DNA from: Oscillospiraceae bacterium
Lineage (GTDB): Bacteria > Bacillota > Clostridia > Oscillospirales > Oscillospiraceae
Assembly: GCA_016286595.1 (NCBI GenBank)
Contig: JAEETR010000125.1
Location: 1-6,207 of the forward strand
Length of the DNA stretch: 6,207 bases
Reading direction: 5' to 3'
In this document: piece by piece, positions 3,388-6,207 of the stretch
Position numbering within the stretch: position 1 is the stretch's first letter
Layout of the letters: every line of letters starts with the position of its first letter
Notes under the pieces: generated by a model
Database searches by the model: none
Seen by the model: the letters and a program-made list of their open reading frames with translations, nothing else
Told to the model about the DNA's origin: nothing
Position numbers and translations under genes: made by a program

Positions 3388-6207
3388 CAGCACGTGGATG
3401 ATATCCTCCTGCGCAATAATATTGATAATAATCGCCCTGAGACGGGCGTTCTCAAAGCGGCTGCGGCCCGGCGTGAGGTACGCTCTGTGGGCTGCGGCGG
3501 CGCTGCGGCTGCTGATACCGGGCAGCGTGGGCGCCGTGAGCTGGAGCGCCGCCGCCGTGACCGACGAGGCGGTGCGGCAGGTGGTGACCGCCCCGGGCCC
3601 GGCGCAGTTCATCCGCCAGGCCGGTGAGCGCCGGGTATATACCGACGTGATACGCGACAGCGCCATCACCTACGAGCAGGCGGAGACGGCCGGAAACGGT
3701 CAGCTCCACCGGGTGGAGGGTTACCCCGCGGACGGTCCCAGAGGCGGTCTTCACACCTATACCTATACGGACACCCTGAAAAACGCGCTGCCCCGGTGGC
3801 TGAAAACCGGCTGGTACGCCGGCATGGGTGCCGCGGGAGGCACGTTTATCGTCCGGAACGCCGCCTTTTACGCGAAACTCCGGCGCAGGCAGCGCCGTCT
3901 TGATATTGAAAGCCCCGTGAAGGTCTATACGGCGGAAAATCTGGACTCCTCCTGCTATTTCCTCGGCAGCGTATACGTCCGGGAGGACACCGCCGGGGAC
4001 GAAACGCGGCTGCGCCACGTACTGTGCCACGAGCTGAGCCACCGCCGCCATCTGGACGGGCTTTGGGCCCTTGTCCGGTGCGCCGCCCTGACGGTCCACT
4101 GGTACAATCCCCTGGTGTGGCTGGCGGCATCCCTGTCCCGGCAGGACGGGGAGCTGTTCGCCGACGCCGGGGCCATAGCGGCCCTGGGCGAATCGGAGCG
4201 CGTGGGCTACGGCGAGACCCTGATCCGGCTGGGCGCGGGCAAACCCGTGAGAGCCTCCCTGTTCAACGCCGCCACCGCCATGACAAACGGCAAAAAATCT
4301 CTTAAGGAGCGTATTACGATGATCGCCAAACGTCCCCGCATGACCGCCGCCGTCCTGGCCGCGGTAATGCTCATCACCGCCGCCGCGGCGGTATTCGTGT
4401 TCACCGGGTGCAGGGCAAAGCCCGACGATACCGCCCACAGCGAGCCCGCCCCCGCCGCCGAAGGGTCCGCCGCTTCCGGGGATCCCTCCGACAAGACCGC
4501 CCCCGCCTCACAGATAAAGCTGATGGCGGACAGCGCGGACCTATGGCGGGCCGAGAGTGAAACCGACGGCTGGGCCTACGCCGTGACGGACCTGGACAGA
4601 AACGGCCGTCTGGAGATAGTCTCCTCGGAAAATCACGGAACCGGCCACATGAACACCACCCGGATATGGGAGGTCAGCGAGGGTTACGACGCTCTCGTCC
4701 CCTGCGCCGAGGCCGACGGCAACAGGATCGTCCTCGAGCCGGACCGCTTTGAGGACGGCGAGGTGCAGCATATCGAGGCGTGGTACGACAGCGCCCTGAA
4801 TCGTATCTTCTATATCACCGACACGAGCGAGAAGCTGGACGCCGCCCACTACGAGGACGTCCGGTACGCCCTGCGTCTGACCGACGGCGGCGCCGTCTGT
4901 CAGGCCATGGCCGTAAAGAGCTGGGATTACTCCGACGGCGAGACGATAACGTATCGCAGCGCCGCCGGCGGTGAGATCACCGAGGGAGATTACGTAAACT
5001 CCGGTTATCAGGCCTTCGCCGAGACCTGCGAAAGGTACGACGCCGCCGTCACGTGGATATGCCTGCGTCATATCGACGGGCTGAGCGCCGACGAACTTGA
5101 GCGGCTCCTCTTCACCTCCTGCGGCGGCTTCTCCCTGGATCCCGTCCCCGCGGCGGCGGTCGACGCGGCTATCGACGGCGTCGTCTTCACCTGCGACGGC
5201 GTCGGCTACGACTTGACGGAGCTCGCTCCCGCCGTCAACGCCATAACGGACATGCGTTTCGCCGGGCAGTATATCGTGCTGGACTGCCACGTGAACCCCC
5301 AGGCGGGCGTGTATCTCGTCTATGATACGGTCAGCCGCTCCTTCGTAAAGGAGCTCACCGGCACCAATCTTGTGTGGAATGGCGACGATCTGACCACCGC
5401 CGTGTATGAGTGCCGGGGCGATATAATGCGCTGGGACGGCAGTCTTCTGGCCTCCTGCGGTCTTGCAGGCGGCGGGGAATATATCTCTTCCCTTTCTCTT
5501 GCCGAAAACGGCGCCGTCACCGCAAACATCGAGCTGGGCGATCAGCGCCGGGTGGACGTATATGACGGCGATGGAAACGTCGTCAGCCGTCAGCAGAGCT
5601 TCACCGGCATCATGGATATGGACGGCTACTTCGAGGAGACGAGCTGGATGGGCTCCGTCTGGCGCATCCGCACCTATTACGGCCTGATGGCCGACGGCAC
5701 CTACGTTCCCGTGGCCGAGAGCTGCGGCGCCAAGGACGACCTTGACGTCGACTATGCCGCCGACATGGACGGCGACGGCGTCACGGAGCTCATCTGCAAT
5801 AACACCACCGGCGGCGACGGCCATCAGTTCGTGACAGTGTTCCGCCGGCAGGGCGGCAGCGTACTGCGGGGATATCTCGATCTGGGCGGCAGCGTGAAGC
5901 TGCCCGGGTGGAACGACTGGGGCGTGAACTCCACCTCCAGCCGTTACGACCGCGACGAGAGCGCCTTCATAATCACGTACTCCGCTCAAAACGACACGGA
6001 GGAATCCTTCACCGTGTCCTCCCTGGGCTTCTTCACCTTCGAGGACTTCGCCGGCGTCTTCACCCTGGGCCGCCCGGACCCGGAAACTCTCGCGGCGTAT
6101 AAGGACGCCCTCACCGCCATATACGACGACCTGACTTCGGGCAGCGACCACTCCTATCTGCCCGACGGCTCCTGGGTGGAATTCTTCAGCTTCATCGGCG
6201 AGCTGGC
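3380..6207 (+). CDS. M56 (BlaR1/MecR1-type) membrane metallopeptidase with giant external sensor region (3' end cut off)
   Basis: Open from GTG 3380 to the edge, 942 codons with no stop. Likely helices: TM1 6-20, TM2 32-55, TM3 about 144-166, TM4 321-344. An external loop of about 90 residues joins TM2 and TM3. The cytosolic zinc peptidase occupies about 167-315: HELSH (217-221), then ELFAD with E258, 37 residues after the second His and the likely third ligand. KKSLKERI (305-312) is a conserved family element before TM4. TM4 ends in FTGC (341-344), lipobox-like, followed by an Ala/Pro/Ser/Asp-rich linker (345-378). The remaining 560-plus residues lie outside the cell. They hold DLDRNGRLE (404-412) and DMDGDGVTE (795-803), typical Dx[DN]xDG calcium-loop/FG-GAP-like signatures, weaker DGDGN (729-733) and DMDG (746-749), and eleven cysteines. 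BlaR1 totals only about 600 residues. No penicillin-binding domain is evident. It presumably senses an external signal and inactivates the co-encoded repressor; the ligand is unknown. Confidence 0.92.
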   Translation, partial: MIDSTWMISSCAIILIIIALRRAFSKRLRPGVRYALWAAAALRLLIPGSVGAVSWSAAAVTDEAVRQVVTAPGPAQFIRQAGERRVYTDVIRDSAITYEQAETAGNGQLHRVEGYPADGPRGGLHTYTYTDTLKNALPRWLKTGWYAGMGAAGGTFIVRNAAFYAKLRRRQRRLDIESPVKVYTAENLDSSCYFLGSVYVREDTAGDETRLRHVLCHELSHRRHLDGLWALVRCAALTVHWYNPLVWLAASLSRQDGELFADAGAIAALGESERVGYGETLIRLGAGKPVRASLFNAATAMTNGKKSLKERITMIAKRPRMTAAVLAAVMLITAAAAVFVFTGCRAKPDDTAHSEPAPAAEGSAASGDPSDKTAPASQIKLMADSADLWRAESETDGWAYAVTDLDRNGRLEIVSSENHGTGHMNTTRIWEVSEGYDALVPCAEADGNRIVLEPDRFEDGEVQHIEAWYDSALNRIFYITDTSEKLDAAHYEDVRYALRLTDGGAVCQAMAVKSWDYSDGETITYRSAAGGEITEGDYVNSGYQAFAETCERYDAAVTWICLRHIDGLSADELERLLFTSCGGFSLDPVPAAAVDAAIDGVVFTCDGVGYDLTELAPAVNAITDMRFAGQYIVLDCHVNPQAGVYLVYDTVSRSFVKELTGTNLVWNGDDLTTAVYECRGDIMRWDGSLLASCGLAGGGEYISSLSLAENGAVTANIELGDQRRVDVYDGDGNVVSRQQSFTGIMDMDGYFEETSWMGSVWRIRTYYGLMADGTYVPVAESCGAKDDLDVDYAADMDGDGVTELICNNTTGGDGHQFVTVFRRQGGSVLRGYLDLGGSVKLPGWNDWGVNSTSSRYDRDESAFIITYSAQNDTEESFTVSSLGFFTFEDFAGVFTLGRPDPETLAAYKDALTAIYDDLTSGSDHSYLPDGSWVEFFSFIGEL

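Noticed and set aside
3452..4438. Open frame of 328 codons on the minus strand opposite the M56 peptidase domain
   Set aside because: Gly/His/Arg-rich composition without any family motif; the plus strand here encodes the HELSH zinc peptidase.
5339..5350. S-F-V-K at residues 654-657 of the M56 protein as a BlaR1-like acylation motif
   Set aside because: It lies more than 300 residues after TM4 in a strand-like context, without the surrounding Pro-Ala-Ser-Thr pattern or the later KTG/SxN-type motifs in order, so it is most likely a chance match.
4541..6151. Open frame of 536 codons on the minus strand opposite the M56 gene
   Set aside because: It is a shadow caused by GC-rich third positions of the plus-strand gene. 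It is rich in Gly, Ala, Val and His with no recognisable domain, and the plus strand has clear family motifs, a ribosome site and a promoter.

Overview
The window looks like chromosomal DNA from a GC-rich member of the Firmicutes, most likely class Clostridia (an Oscillospirales-like gut anaerobe). This is inferred from four things: PyrR-type RNA attenuation, strong GGAGG ribosome sites, a BlaI/M56-peptidase pair, and near-consensus sigma-A promoters with 17-bp spacers. I see no rRNA, tRNA, CRISPR array, insertion sequence or phage gene. ATA isoleucine codons are frequent despite the high GC.

Layout. (1) 1-678, minus strand: the first 176 codons of a dihydroorotase gene (pyrC), running off the left edge. 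It has a complete leader: promoter, PyrR-binding hairpin, antiterminator arms and an intrinsic terminator just before the ribosome site. (2) 729-1326, plus strand: a monocistronic GNAT acetyltransferase gene with its own promoter. A perfect 13-bp hairpin with A and T tracts follows it and can terminate both this gene and the convergent MATE gene. (3) 1334-2848, minus strand: a MATE-family multidrug/cation antiporter with a TTG start and its own promoter. (4) 2940-6207, plus strand: a two-gene operon of a BlaI/MecI-type repressor and an overlapping M56 (BlaR1/MecR1-type) membrane metallopeptidase. The second gene is still open at the right edge after 942 codons.

The most interesting part is region 4. 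Its promoter carries two copies of a near-palindromic element with an ACA-NN-TGT core, one on the -35 box and one at the predicted transcription start, 34 bp apart. This fits autorepression by the BlaI-like protein. The M56 protein keeps the protease (HELSH plus a downstream Glu) and the usual membrane layout. In place of the short beta-lactam-binding sensor of BlaR1 it has an external region of at least about 600 residues. That region has Asp-rich, calcium-loop/FG-GAP-like motifs, eleven cysteines and no convincing penicillin-binding SxxK site, so the signal sensed is probably not a beta-lactam. A lipobox-like FTGC closes the last membrane helix, immediately before a flexible linker.

Working model (inference): an external ligand or envelope state alters the large ectodomain, the cytosolic zinc protease is activated and the BlaI-like repressor is inactivated. 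The operon and any unseen targets elsewhere are then induced. The divergent MATE gene shares the intergenic region but lacks the ACA-NN-TGT element at its own promoter, so its membership in the regulon is unproven.
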